DNA from: Dawidia soli
GTDB lineage: Bacteria > Bacteroidota > Bacteroidia > Cytophagales > Cyclobacteriaceae
Direction: 5' to 3'
Assembly (NCBI RefSeq): GCF_018598185.1
Contig: NZ_JAHESC010000010.1
Span: 106,148 to 170,147 of the forward strand
DNA: 64,000 nt
Of the stretch, positions 17,491 through 25,967 are shown piece by piece (the first letter of the stretch is position 1; the number at the start of each line of letters is the position of its first letter). Below the pieces are notes generated by a model. That model was given only the letters and a program-made list of their open reading frames with translations. It was not told where the DNA came from and ran no database searches. Made by a program: the position numbers and the translations under genes.

Positions 17491-18389
17491 GAACATCCCA
17501 GCACCCCGTATTGTCAGTGGTCATTCCTACCTACCAGGGTGCAGGTCGTATTTTGACGGTGCTTCGTTCGCTTGAAAAACAGACCCTACAGAACTTTGAA
17601 GTGGTGGTGGTGATCGATGGTAGCACCGACGACACAGAGGTTGTCATTCGCGAAGCCTCGCTTGCATTAGACCTTCGCCTGGTCATCCAGGAAAACAAAG
17701 GAAGGGCCGGCGCCCGCAACGCGGGCATCCATGAAACGCGGAGCAATGCGATCGTATTTTTCGACGATGACGTGACGGCGTCGGATCATACCGTGGCCAC
17801 ATACTATACACACTACGAGCAGGGAAAGGCGATGGTGATGGGAGGCATACGTCAGGTATGCGACGTGCCAAACGATTTTCTGAAATATTACGCATACCTG
17901 GATGCCAAGTGGATGTCTGGCGTTACCGATTCGGGTGCCGGTTATATGAAAGTCCCGTATATGTCTACGGCCAATGTGTTTATCCGCAAAGATGCCTTCC
18001 TGGAAGCGGGCGGCTTTGACGACGGCCTGCGCGACGCAGAAGATTTTGACCTGGCGGTAAGGTTGTTTGACAAAGGCATCAAGCTGTATTACGATCCTTC
18101 GGCATCGGTCGGCCACCTGCTGTACGGCAGCGTGGTGGAATACGTACAGCGGCAGCGGCAGTACCGGGCGGCGCGCAAGGTCTTGCGTGAACGGAACCCG
18201 CTGGTATTGAAGTATAGCTCGCCGCCACCGGGCGCGGGCAGCACGTTTAAGCGCCTGGTATTTCGGGCTTTGTCTGCGCCGCGGTATGTGCGGTGGATCG
18301 ACGCAGGAGTATTCGGCATCCTGCCCAGACGGCTCCGCTACCGGCTGTACGACGCGATCATGACGGCTAACACCATGGACTTTACATGA
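17487..18389 (+). CDS. GT2 family glycosyltransferase
   Basis: A 300-residue GT-A enzyme. Its motifs are VVIPTYQGAGRIL at the start, VVVIDGSTDDTE at about residues 37-48, GRAGARNAGI near 73, and FFDDDV as the metal site near 90. A later GGFDDGLRDAEDFDLAVRL carries the ED pair expected for the catalytic base. It overlaps both neighbours by four bases, so it belongs to the same translationally coupled run. The substrate is unknown. Confidence 0.88.
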   Translation: MRTSQHPVLSVVIPTYQGAGRILTVLRSLEKQTLQNFEVVVVIDGSTDDTEVVIREASLALDLRLVIQENKGRAGARNAGIHETRSNAIVFFDDDVTASDHTVATYYTHYEQGKAMVMGGIRQVCDVPNDFLKYYAYLDAKWMSGVTDSGAGYMKVPYMSTANVFIRKDAFLEAGGFDDGLRDAEDFDLAVRLFDKGIKLYYDPSASVGHLLYGSVVEYVQRQRQYRAARKVLRERNPLVLKYSSPPPGAGSTFKRLVFRALSAPRYVRWIDAGVFGILPRRLRYRLYDAIMTANTMDFT

Positions 18390-19504
18390 GACAAAAGGTA
18401 GTATATATCATTTCCTTTTTGGAAAAATCGTTGCCGATGGAGTGGGTTGTCATGAACCTGGACCGCACGCGATACGACTTGTCGTTTATTATGATCGGCA
18501 AGGAGGATACTCCCTTTATACGGTTTCTGGAAGCGCAGCAAGTGCCGTGCACCGTCGTGCCGTACAATGCAAAAAAGGATCTGTTATCGGGTTTTTTCAC
18601 GATACTGCGATTGCTGCGCCGTCTGCGGCCGGAGGTCGTGCATGTGCATTTGTTTTATGCCGGCATGATTGGCATACCGGCAGCCTGGATGGCCGGTGTG
18701 CGGAAGCGTATTTATACACGGCATTACAGTACGTATCATCACGATTTTTACCCCAAGGGTGTATATATAGACCGGGTTATTAATTTTTTGTCGACGAAGG
18801 TAGTGGCGATCAGCCCCGTAGTCGAGAAGGTGCTGCTCGCGCGCGAGCACGTTCCGCCCGCCAAGGTCTTACGTATTCCGCACGGATTTGACTTTTCCTA
18901 TTTTACCCGCCAGCCGGCGGAAGCGGAAGCGGCCCGCACACGGTACCACATTCCGGCGGACGCATACCCGGTGGTCGGAGTCATTTCGCGGTATATCAAA
19001 TTGAAAGGCATTCAATATATCATAGAAGCTTTTGCCGCGTTACGCAAACAGTATCCCCAAGCGCACCTGGTACTGGGAAATGCCCAGGGCGACTACAAGC
19101 CCGTACTGGCAAAGCAGCTTGCCGGGCTGCCGGCGGAAACCTATACAGAGATATTGTTTGAGGAAAATGTCCGGGCACTGTACGCAATGTTTGATGTTTT
19201 TGTGCATGTGCCGATTACGCCGGAAGGCGAAGCCTTCGGACAGATTTATGTGGAAGCGCTGGCCATGAGAGTACCCAGTGTATTTACCCTGTCGGGTATT
19301 GCCCGCGAGTTTGTGGAGGACCGCGTCCATGCCCGCGTCGTTCCATACGAGAACGCCGACGCGATCCGGGAGGCCACAGTCGATCTGCTGGAAGATGCCG
19401 GGTTGCGCGCAACGCTGGCGACACGGGGTTATGATGCCGTCGTAAACGAGTTTGGTATGCCGCAGATGATCCGGCGGTTGGACGCAGCATATTGCGAAGA
19501 TTAA
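18386..19504 (+). CDS. GT4 family glycosyltransferase
   Basis: A 372-residue GT-B enzyme. The N-terminal domain carries VVHVHLFYAGMIGIPAAW, and the C-terminal domain has VVGVISRYIKLKGIQYIIEA followed by EGEAFGQIYVEALAM, the E-x7-E helix that binds the nucleotide sugar in retaining GT4 enzymes. It is the last gene of the coupled run that begins at wzm, overlapping its predecessor by ATGA. A gap of 110 bases without a terminator follows. It is predicted to act on the cytoplasmic face of the inner membrane. Confidence 0.88.
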   Translation: MRQKVVYIISFLEKSLPMEWVVMNLDRTRYDLSFIMIGKEDTPFIRFLEAQQVPCTVVPYNAKKDLLSGFFTILRLLRRLRPEVVHVHLFYAGMIGIPAAWMAGVRKRIYTRHYSTYHHDFYPKGVYIDRVINFLSTKVVAISPVVEKVLLAREHVPPAKVLRIPHGFDFSYFTRQPAEAEAARTRYHIPADAYPVVGVISRYIKLKGIQYIIEAFAALRKQYPQAHLVLGNAQGDYKPVLAKQLAGLPAETYTEILFEENVRALYAMFDVFVHVPITPEGEAFGQIYVEALAMRVPSVFTLSGIAREFVEDRVHARVVPYENADAIREATVDLLEDAGLRATLATRGYDAVVNEFGMPQMIRRLDAAYCED

Positions 19505-19614
19505 ACGCTTTGGATGAAAACGCACCTATTTAAGTTTTTCATGGAGCAATCTGATTACCTTGAGAAAAGGTTCTGTATCATTGCTGACTGCTAAGACCAC
19601 GGATCCTTCACCAG

Positions 19615-20505
19615 ATGCTTTTTTCGATCATTATTCCCACGTACAACCGGGCAGACCACATTGGCAGAACCATTACTTCCTTATTGTCGCAGAATACCAC
19701 GGATGCAGCCGACTTTGAAATTATAGTAGTAGATGACGGCAGCACAGACAATACAGCGGAAGTTGTGGGCGGGTTGATGAAAGACAGTCGCCTGCGCTAT
19801 GTCAAAAAGGAAAATGGCGAACGGGCTGCGGCCCGGAACTTCGGCGCGCGCATGGCGGGCGGGGAGTATGTCAATTTTTTTGATTCGGATGATCTGGCCT
19901 ATCCCCATCACATCCAGCTTGCAACGGCAACCGTGCAGCGGTTAAGGTCGCCGGAAATATTTCACCTGGGCTATGATGTGCGAAGTGAGGACGGTAAGCT
20001 GTTGCGACTTGTCAACAACTTGCCGACGACAATCAACGATACACTGATCGATGGTAATCACCTGAGCTGTGGCGGGACCTTTGTGCGTGCGGACATCTGG
20101 CGGCAATATCCGTTTAATGAAGACCGCGGATTGTCGGCATCAGAAGATTACGAGCTTTGGCTGCGCCTGGCGTCGCGCTTCGATATTCACTGCATCAACA
20201 CGGTAACGTCTACGGTAGTGAACCATGCCGGACGAAGCGTGATCAATATCAACGAAGAGAAGTTCCTGCTGCGCATGAAGCTGTTGCGGGAATATCTTGA
20301 AAAGGATGAAAAGTTTATGAACGTGTATGGAAGTCGCTTGAAAACTTTTTTAGCGTATCGCAGAATTTACATGGCGCTACATATGGCGATGGCAAAAATG
20401 TCGCATAAAAAAGTGTGGAATCATCTGTTGATGGCGATACGATACAAACCCGGTGTTATGTTTTCGAGACGATTTTTAGCAGCGCTGAAAAACATGTTTG
20501 TATGA
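19615..20505 (+). CDS. GT2 family glycosyltransferase
   Basis: A 296-residue GT-A enzyme. The start MLFSIIIPTYNRADHIGRTI leads to IIVVDDGSTDNTAEVV near residue 38, GERAAARNFGARMAGGEYV near 72, and FFDSDDLAYP as the metal site near 90. The ASEDYELWLRLAS segment carries the catalytic acid position. The C-terminus is basic and slightly hydrophobic. Unlike the genes before it, it stands 110 bases from its upstream neighbour and 96 from the next, so it may have its own transcript start or be a later addition. Confidence 0.88.
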   Translation: MLFSIIIPTYNRADHIGRTITSLLSQNTTDAADFEIIVVDDGSTDNTAEVVGGLMKDSRLRYVKKENGERAAARNFGARMAGGEYVNFFDSDDLAYPHHIQLATATVQRLRSPEIFHLGYDVRSEDGKLLRLVNNLPTTINDTLIDGNHLSCGGTFVRADIWRQYPFNEDRGLSASEDYELWLRLASRFDIHCINTVTSTVVNHAGRSVININEEKFLLRMKLLREYLEKDEKFMNVYGSRLKTFLAYRRIYMALHMAMAKMSHKKVWNHLLMAIRYKPGVMFSRRFLAALKNMFV

Positions 20506-20601
20506 TCGTTACAGGAACCATTTGTTTTATACAGTATTTATATCATCGTTTGCGGATGTTGGGCCTTTTGAGCACGGGGCTCGCCGATAACGGATAATAC
20601 A

Positions 20602-21771
20602 ATGGGAGAAAGAGTATTATACCTTTCATACGACGGGTTGACCGATCCACTGGGACAGTCGCAAATTCTTCCTTACCTCGCAGGACTGGCCGGGGCGGGC
20701 CATCGTATATCGATCATTAGTTTCGAGAAAGACGATAAGCTGGAAACCGGAGGGGAACGCATACGCCAGTTTTGCCGTCAGAATAATTTAACGTGGCACC
20801 CGCTGCGATACCACAAACGGCCACCGGTATTTTCTACCGTATATGATGTTTGGTGTATGCGCCAATCGGCGCGAAAGCTGCACGCACAGGAGTCTTTTAC
20901 GATTGTTCATTGCCGGAGTTATATCACCGCGCTTGTCGGGCGCTGGCTAAAGAACAGGCACGCCATGCGGTTCGTGTTTGATATGCGCGGCTTCTGGGCG
21001 GACGAGCGTGTAGAGGGGGGGCTCTGGAATCTAAACAGCCCCCTATACCGTCGCGTATATAACTTCTTTAAGCGACAGGAACATAAGTTCCTGAATGATG
21101 CCGATGCCGTCACGGTTCTGACCGTCGCGGCACGGGAAGAGCTCCTTTCCTGGGGCGTGGCCGATAAGATCACGGTCATACCGTGCTGCGTCGACTTGCA
21201 GCTTTTTGATCGGCGCGCTGTTGCTGCCGCGGATACCGCCGCCTGGCGCACGCGGCTCGGCATATCACCCCGGGCCTATGTGCTGCTTTACCTGGGGTCT
21301 ATCGGAACCTGGTATCTGTGGAACGAAATGGTTTTGTTCTTTGAACGGCTTAAAAAAGAACACACAGAAGCTAAATTTTTGATCCTCACGCCCGACCCCG
21401 AGAAAGTTATACCTCACCCTGACTTTATCGTGCGCACGGTGAGCCGCCAGGAAGTGCCCACCCTGATCAGCGTGGCGGATGCTTCGGTCTGTTTTATTAA
21501 GCCGTCGTTTTCAAAAAAGGGATCATCGGCCACCAAGATGGCCGAAGTACTCGCTATGGGGGTGCCGGTTATTACTAATCCCGGGTGGGGCGACGTAGCA
21601 TTCCTGGCCGACAAGCTGAACAACCTGGTTGTAACCGATCCGTACGCGCAACAAACCCCCATAATTCCGGTGTCGTCAGAACCGGGATCAAATGCTTTCT
21701 TCACCGGGTTTTTCTCGTTGGAAGAAGGCGTGCGAAAGTACGACGTGGTATACCGGGGAGTGCGGCAATAG
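20602..21771 (+). CDS. GT4-like glycosyltransferase
   Basis: A 389-residue GT-B protein. It begins MGERVLYLSYDGLTDPLGQS, a start shared by many polysaccharide GT4 enzymes. The Rossmann-like N-domain contains IVHCRSYITALVGRWL and FDMRGFWADERVEGG, and the C-domain has LLYLGSIGTWYL and KKGSSATKMAEVLAMGVPV in the nucleotide-sugar region. It is the last recognisable gene of the polysaccharide cluster and is followed by a regulator with its own promoter. No terminator is seen. Confidence 0.82.
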   Translation: MGERVLYLSYDGLTDPLGQSQILPYLAGLAGAGHRISIISFEKDDKLETGGERIRQFCRQNNLTWHPLRYHKRPPVFSTVYDVWCMRQSARKLHAQESFTIVHCRSYITALVGRWLKNRHAMRFVFDMRGFWADERVEGGLWNLNSPLYRRVYNFFKRQEHKFLNDADAVTVLTVAAREELLSWGVADKITVIPCCVDLQLFDRRAVAAADTAAWRTRLGISPRAYVLLYLGSIGTWYLWNEMVLFFERLKKEHTEAKFLILTPDPEKVIPHPDFIVRTVSRQEVPTLISVADASVCFIKPSFSKKGSSATKMAEVLAMGVPVITNPGWGDVAFLADKLNNLVVTDPYAQQTPIIPVSSEPGSNAFFTGFFSLEEGVRKYDVVYRGVRQ

Positions 21772-21858
21772 CCGGCGTCGGTTTTGTCTGCTTACCTACA
21801 ATATATTCCTCTTAAATTATTATTAACAGCCGTTAGCCATAGAATTGCATTTTTCCCT

Positions 21859-21866
21859 TATTTTTG
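21859..21866 (+). promoter_or_regulatory. Bacteroidota -7 box for the Lrp/AsnC gene
   Basis: TATTTTTG matches the TAnnTTTG consensus exactly and sits 39 bases before the ATG, which would give a leader of about 30 bases. No clear -33 TTTG was found at the usual spacing. Confidence 0.5.
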
Positions 21867-21904
21867 GCCAAATTTTATTTGGAAAACGAACCCTCGCTCA
21901 TATT

Positions 21905-22381
21905 ATGAAGAACAACATTAAACTAGACGGTACGGATCGTAAGATTCTGGAAATCCTCCAGCGCAATTCGAATATTACTAATGCACAGCTAGCCAAGGAG
22001 ATCGGTCTTTCGCCGGCGCCGACGTTGGAGCGTGTTAATAAGCTGGAAACTTCCGGAGTGATCAAGAGCTATCATGCCGTGATCGACCCTGCCGCCGTAG
22101 GCTTGGGTGTAAGCACGTTTGTAATGGCTTCGTTGAAGGGGCACAATAAAGAGAACATCAGCAAATTTATAACCGCTATCAAAGCAGTAGACGAAGTCGT
22201 GGAATGTCACCACATCACCGGCTCGGGCGACTTCATCCTCAAGATCGTGTGTGCCGACATTGCGGCGTATCAGCAGCTGATGCTCGATAAAGTTTCGAAC
22301 ATTGAAGTGGTCGACAGCCTGCAGTCGATGGTGATCCTCTCTACCTTCAAAGACAGTAAATCGCTCCCCATACCGGGATAA
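21905..22381 (+). CDS. Lrp/AsnC family transcription regulator
   Basis: A 158-residue regulator. A winged helix-turn-helix lies at residues 7-57 (ILEILQRNSNITNAQLAKEI, then LSPAPTLERVNKLE), followed by a RAM/ligand domain at about 65-150 with CHHITGSGDFILKIV. Members sense amino acids and often regulate their own and neighbouring metabolic genes. A longer frame from 21845 would include the promoter box, so the ATG at 21905 is used. The phosphoribosyltransferase and panB genes follow on the same strand with gaps of 15 and 9 bases, so the three may form an operon. Confidence 0.9.
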   Translation: MKNNIKLDGTDRKILEILQRNSNITNAQLAKEIGLSPAPTLERVNKLETSGVIKSYHAVIDPAAVGLGVSTFVMASLKGHNKENISKFITAIKAVDEVVECHHITGSGDFILKIVCADIAAYQQLMLDKVSNIEVVDSLQSMVILSTFKDSKSLPIPG

Positions 22382-22396
22382 TCAAGAGTACGGATT

Positions 22397-22903
22397 ATGC
22401 TTGCTGAAAAAAGTTTTATTCTCGATGCCGACCAGGTAAAGCAGAAGATCCGGCGCATGGCATTTGAGATCTATGAGCACAATTTCAAAGAAAAGAATGT
22501 CGTGCTCGCGGGTATCGAAGGGCAAGGATATGTACTGGCCAGGCTACTGGCGAAGCAGCTCGAAAGTATCTCGCCGCTGGAGATCAAGCTGGTGAAGATC
22601 AGCATCGACAAGACGGCGCCGCAGCAAAGCGAGATCACGCTGGACTGCGACCTGAAGGATATACGCAAGCGCAGTATCATCCTGGTAGACGATGTGCTGA
22701 ATACCGGGCGCACGTTTACCTATGGCATGAAGCCGTTCCTGAGCATCGAAGTAAAAAAGATCGAGACGGCGGTGTTGATCAACCGCAGCCATCCGCTCTT
22801 CCCGGTTCACGCCCAATACGTGGGGTATGAGCTCTCCACGACCATAAAAGATCACGTCGAAGTAAACCTGACAAAGGATACGATGGCGGTATACTTACAT
22901 TAA
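22397..22903 (+). CDS. Phosphoribosyltransferase family protein (PyrR-like)
   Basis: A 168-residue type I phosphoribosyltransferase. The PRPP-binding motif ILVDDVLNTGRT is near residue 96, and a GIEGQGYVLARLLAKQL segment forms the first loop. Size and layout resemble PyrR/uracil phosphoribosyltransferase homologues of Bacteroidota. The base used is not clear from the motif, and an RNA-binding attenuator role as in Bacillus PyrR is not supported here because no pyr genes adjoin it. It lies between the Lrp-type regulator and panB with short gaps. Confidence 0.78.
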   Translation: MLAEKSFILDADQVKQKIRRMAFEIYEHNFKEKNVVLAGIEGQGYVLARLLAKQLESISPLEIKLVKISIDKTAPQQSEITLDCDLKDIRKRSIILVDDVLNTGRTFTYGMKPFLSIEVKKIETAVLINRSHPLFPVHAQYVGYELSTTIKDHVEVNLTKDTMAVYLH

Positions 22904-22912
22904 TCCACCACC

Positions 22913-23731
22913 ATGTCTGTTCACAAACAAGATATCAAGCGCATCACCACGCACCAGTTACAGGAAATGAAAAACCGGGGCGAGAAGATCGCGATGCTGA
23001 CGGCCTATGATTATAGTATGGCCAAGCTGATCGATGGCGCCGGTATCGATGTCGTCCTAGTGGGCGACTCGGCTTCCAACGTAATGGCGGGGCATGAAAC
23101 AACGCTGCCGATCACGCTGGACCAAATGATCTACCACGCCGCCTCGGTGGTGCGCGCGGTGAAGCGGGCGCTCGTAGTGGTCGATCTGCCGTTCGGGGCT
23201 TACCAGGGCAGCTCGGGTGAGGCGCTGCGCTCGTCGATCCGCATCATGAAAGAAGCGGGCGCCCATGCCGTGAAGCTGGAAGGTGGCAGTGAAATAAAAG
23301 AATCGGTTCAACGTATTCTCAGTGCCGGTATTCCCGTCATGGGCCACCTGGGACTGACACCGCAGTCTATCTATAAATTCGGGACGTACACGGTGCGTGC
23401 GAAGGAAGAAGCCGAAGCGCAGAAACTGCTGGAAGATGCCCACCTGCTGGAAGAATGCGGCTGCTTTGGTATCGTGCTGGAAAAGATCCCGGCGGTACTG
23501 GCGGGCAAGGTAGCGTCGTCGTTGCATATACCCCTTATCGGCATTGGCGCCGGCCCCGATGTAGACGGACAGGTATTGGTGATGCAGGACATGCTGGGCA
23601 TTACGCAAGAGTTCAAGCCACGTTTTTTGCGCCGCTACGCAGACCTGAGCAGCATCGTTACCGGCGCGGTAGGAAAGTACGTCGCCGATGTAAAAGCCAA
23701 AGACTTCCCGAACGCCGACGAAAAATATTAG
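22913..23731 (+). CDS. panB: 3-methyl-2-oxobutanoate hydroxymethyltransferase
   Basis: A 272-residue TIM-barrel enzyme making ketopantoate from 2-oxoisovalerate and methylene-tetrahydrofolate, the first committed step of pantothenate and CoA synthesis. Family segments are [19 protein letters not shown], the Mg-binding [19 protein letters not shown] near residue 46, AHAVKLEGG near 120, and HLGLTPQS. Length is normal. It is the third gene of the 21905-23731 group. Its stop lies two bases from the stop of the convergent Ada-like gene. No other pan genes are in the window. Confidence 0.95.
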   Translation: MSVHKQDIKRITTHQLQEMKNRGEKIAMLTAYDYSMAKLIDGAGIDVVLVGDSASNVMAGHETTLPITLDQMIYHAASVVRAVKRALVVVDLPFGAYQGSSGEALRSSIRIMKEAGAHAVKLEGGSEIKESVQRILSAGIPVMGHLGLTPQSIYKFGTYTVRAKEEAEAQKLLEDAHLLEECGCFGIVLEKIPAVLAGKVASSLHIPLIGIGAGPDVDGQVLVMQDMLGITQEFKPRFLRRYADLSSIVTGAVGKYVADVKAKDFPNADEKY

Positions 23732-23733
23732 TC

Positions 23734-24591
23734 CTATAGTCCCTGTCGTGCCATTTCCCAGCCCAGGATACTTTTCTTGCGGGTAGGCTCCCAGCGATAT
23801 TCTCCCAATACACCGTCTTTGCGAATGACGCGATGACAGGGTATCAGATACGCAATGTGATTGGACCCTACCGCCGAGCCCACGGCCTGCAACGCCTGCG
23901 GATTGCTGATCGACGAAGCAATCTGCTGATACGTGGTGACATGCCCTTCGGGAATGCGCAGCAGGGCTTCCCATACTTTGATCTGAAAATTCGTACCCTT
24001 GACAAAGACGTGCAGCTTCTTTTGCTGGGACCGATCTTTTGCTGGAAAGATCTGCCCGATAAATGCTTTTGTAAGCTCCTGGTCCTGATGAAACACCGAG
24101 TTATGCCAATGCTCTTTCATAGCATGCAGGGCTTGCGTTACATCTTCGTCTGCCTGTAGAAAGGACATCCAGCAAATGCCGCGGGCCGTCACGCCGAGAA
24201 GGCAAAGACCAAAGGGTGTTTCGTGAAAGCCATATTCGATCTGAATGCCGGTGCCGTGCTGTTTATACTCCTGCGGCGTAACGGCTTCCAGCGTCGTGAA
24301 CAGATCGTATACGCGCGACTGGCTGGAGAGGCCCGCCGCCTCGGCGGCTTCTATGAGGTTGCGCGACTCTTGCAGGCGTGCTTTCAGAAAATCGATCGTG
24401 AGGAATTGCAGGAAGCGTTTGGGGCTGATACCCGCCCACTCGGTAAAGAGGCGTTGAAAGTGAAACGGGCTTACGCTCACTTCGTCGGCTACCTGGCTCA
24501 GCTCGGGCTGGCGCTTGAAATGCTCTTCCAGGTAGCGAATGGCCTGCTCGATGCGCCGGTAGTTGATATCGTTGTCGTGTGTCATCGCCAT
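23734..24591 (-). CDS. AraC-type HTH fused to methylated-DNA-cysteine methyltransferase (Ada-like)
   Basis: A 285-residue two-domain protein. Residues about 10-105 are an AraC-type helix-turn-helix (LSQVADEVSVSPFHFQRLF). The C-terminal domain is an O6-alkylguanine-DNA alkyltransferase with IPEGHVTTYQQIA and the active-site PCHRVI near residue 254. It would repair O6-methylguanine by transferring the methyl to its own Cys and probably controls transcription. It lacks the N-terminal zinc/phosphotriester domain of E. coli Ada. A longer frame to 24804 passes through the terminator of the upstream gene, so the Met at 24591 (or 24585) is the likely start. Confidence 0.88.
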   Translation of the reverse strand: MAMTHDNDINYRRIEQAIRYLEEHFKRQPELSQVADEVSVSPFHFQRLFTEWAGISPKRFLQFLTIDFLKARLQESRNLIEAAEAAGLSSQSRVYDLFTTLEAVTPQEYKQHGTGIQIEYGFHETPFGLCLLGVTARGICWMSFLQADEDVTQALHAMKEHWHNSVFHQDQELTKAFIGQIFPAKDRSQQKKLHVFVKGTNFQIKVWEALLRIPEGHVTTYQQIASSISNPQALQAVGSAVGSNHIAYLIPCHRVIRKDGVLGEYRWEPTRKKSILGWEMARQGL

Positions 24592-24665
24592 AAAAACAAA
24601 ATTAGTGGTTTGTGATGACACAAAGGTCGGCGCGGGCCGGCGCGATCTCAACCCGCTTCTTGCGC

Positions 24666-24698
24666 ATAAAAAAGCCCGGCACAGGGCTGCCGGGCATT
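24666..24698 (-). terminator. Terminator after the copper-storage-like gene
   Basis: An 8-bp GC-rich stem, GCCCGGCA (24674-24681) with TGCCGGGC (24688-24695), followed on the minus strand by a run of T. It lies about 30 bases beyond the stop of the Cys-rich protein gene and upstream of the Ada-like gene. Confidence 0.8.
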
Positions 24699-24728
24699 GT
24701 TTACAGATATTTAGGACGTTGAAAGGGG

Positions 24729-25088
24729 CTATTTTACCGCTACGGTGTGCTGATCGATGCAGGCATCGGCACAGCGATCGCATGCCTCGGCGCACTGACG
24801 GCAATGGTCGTTGTTATGTTTTTTACACTCCTCGGCGCACAAGCGGCAAGCCTCTACGCACGCCGTGAGGTAATGATTTGCGTTTTCAGAGTCGCGCAAC
24901 AGCAGGCGGGCGCCCAGTGTGCAAATGTCTGCACAGTCGCGGTCCGTTTCGATACACCGCGCCATCATGGCCGGGTCTTCTTCATACAAACAGGCGGCAG
25001 CACAGGTTTCGCAGGCCGCAGCGCAGTCCAGCAGGATTTGTACCAGCTCGCTATGCGCACGTTCCGTAGTCTTTTTCTGGTCTTTCAT
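24729..25088 (-). CDS. Cys-rich four-helix protein, copper-storage (Csp) type
   Basis: A 119-residue protein with 16 cysteines, nearly all in CxxxC spacing along four predicted helices: LDCAAACETCAAAC, then DRDCADIC, ACVEACRLCAEEC, and CRQCAEACDRCADAC. This is the arrangement of Csp copper storage proteins (DUF326), whose Cys-lined bundle interior binds many Cu(I) ions. No signal peptide is present, so a cytosolic Csp3-like protein is indicated. It has its own terminator. No copper ATPase or chaperone gene lies next to it. Metal content is inferred from the family. Confidence 0.9.
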   Translation of the reverse strand: MKDQKKTTERAHSELVQILLDCAAACETCAAACLYEEDPAMMARCIETDRDCADICTLGARLLLRDSENANHYLTACVEACRLCAEECKKHNNDHCRQCAEACDRCADACIDQHTVAVK

Positions 25089-25153
25089 AACAGCATGAGA
25101 TTTTTAGTTCACCAATGGATATCCCTGGGTGCCAAAAAAACCATACCCACTTG

Positions 25154-25426
25154 CTAGCGGTTGATCACAAAATGTTTAAACCCCTGCCAGTCGCCGGGCT
25201 TGATGTGCACATGGTCTACCTGTGCCTGCGGCGGGCCCTTCCGGCACCAGGTCAGGAACATGGTCAGGGTCATTTCGTCGCTTTCGGCTTCGATGTACAC
25301 GCTGCCGTCGGGTTCATTACGGACGAAACCCTTTACGCCCAGTGTGTCGGCCTGTTCTTTTGTGGAGGCCCTGAAAAACACCCCCTGGACCCGGCCGGTT
25401 ATTTTGATCGAAACATGCTTAACCAT
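25154..25426 (-). CDS. Acylphosphatase
   Basis: A 90-residue acylphosphatase, the usual size, hydrolysing carboxyl-phosphate bonds such as in acetyl or carbamoyl phosphate. The signature GRVQGVFFR (residues 12-20) carries the phosphate-binding loop and the essential Arg, and the catalytic Asn is in GFVRNEPDGSV near residue 38. It is a single cytosolic domain, divergent from the DGPF protein gene and 65 bases upstream of the Cys-rich protein gene. Confidence 0.93.
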   Translation of the reverse strand: MVKHVSIKITGRVQGVFFRASTKEQADTLGVKGFVRNEPDGSVYIEAESDEMTLTMFLTWCRKGPPQAQVDHVHIKPGDWQGFKHFVINR

Positions 25427-25542
25427 GACTTTTTTACATTCACCAAATCTTAAATGTAATAAAATTTAAATTTCGGGTGCGGATGTCCGGATCGGGAAAG
25501 TTGGATCGTCATAAGAGCATTTGAACCAAAAACCAATAAACA

Positions 25543-25884
25543 ATGGAAAAGTACATGTTCGTATTCATGGGCGACGACGCCAGCCGCCTCTCGCCCGCAG
25601 AACAGGAAGCCAGCATGCAGAAATGGTTTGCCTGGGTGGACAAGCTCACCAAGGCCGGCCGTTACGTAGCCGGCGAGGCGCTGCTGCCGGGTGGAAAAAC
25701 GATTGCTGGCGCGAAAAAGACCGTGACCGACGGGCCGTTTGCCGAAGGCAAGGAGGTTGTCGGAGGCTTTTTTGTCGTCTATGCCAAAGACCTGAACGAG
25801 GCTACCGAGATGGCCAGGGACTTTCCGGATTTTGAGACCGGCGGCGTGGTGGAGATCCGCGAGGTGCAGAAATTCGATATGTAA
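25543..25884 (+). CDS. DGPF-domain (YCII-related) protein
   Basis: A 113-residue protein of the DGPF/YCII-like family with the name-giving VTDGPFAEGKEVVGGF near residue 62 and an N-terminal MEKYMFVFMGDD strand. Such proteins form a ferredoxin-like dimer. Their biochemical role is not established, but they occur beside ECF sigma factors of the group carrying a C-terminal TPR extension (ECF42). That gene starts 83 bases downstream, so the pair forms a known type of module. Confidence 0.88.
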   Translation: MEKYMFVFMGDDASRLSPAEQEASMQKWFAWVDKLTKAGRYVAGEALLPGGKTIAGAKKTVTDGPFAEGKEVVGGFFVVYAKDLNEATEMARDFPDFETGGVVEIREVQKFDM

Positions 25885-25967
25885 CGATGCGGACGGTACT
25901 GTTGGCCGTCCTGGCAGTGATATTCACCTTTCTGGACGGTGTATTGTGAAAGACGCCACGTATTACG

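Noticed and set aside
23057..23974. 305-codon minus-strand ORF
   Set aside because: Antisense to panB and running into the Ada-like gene; no domain seen.
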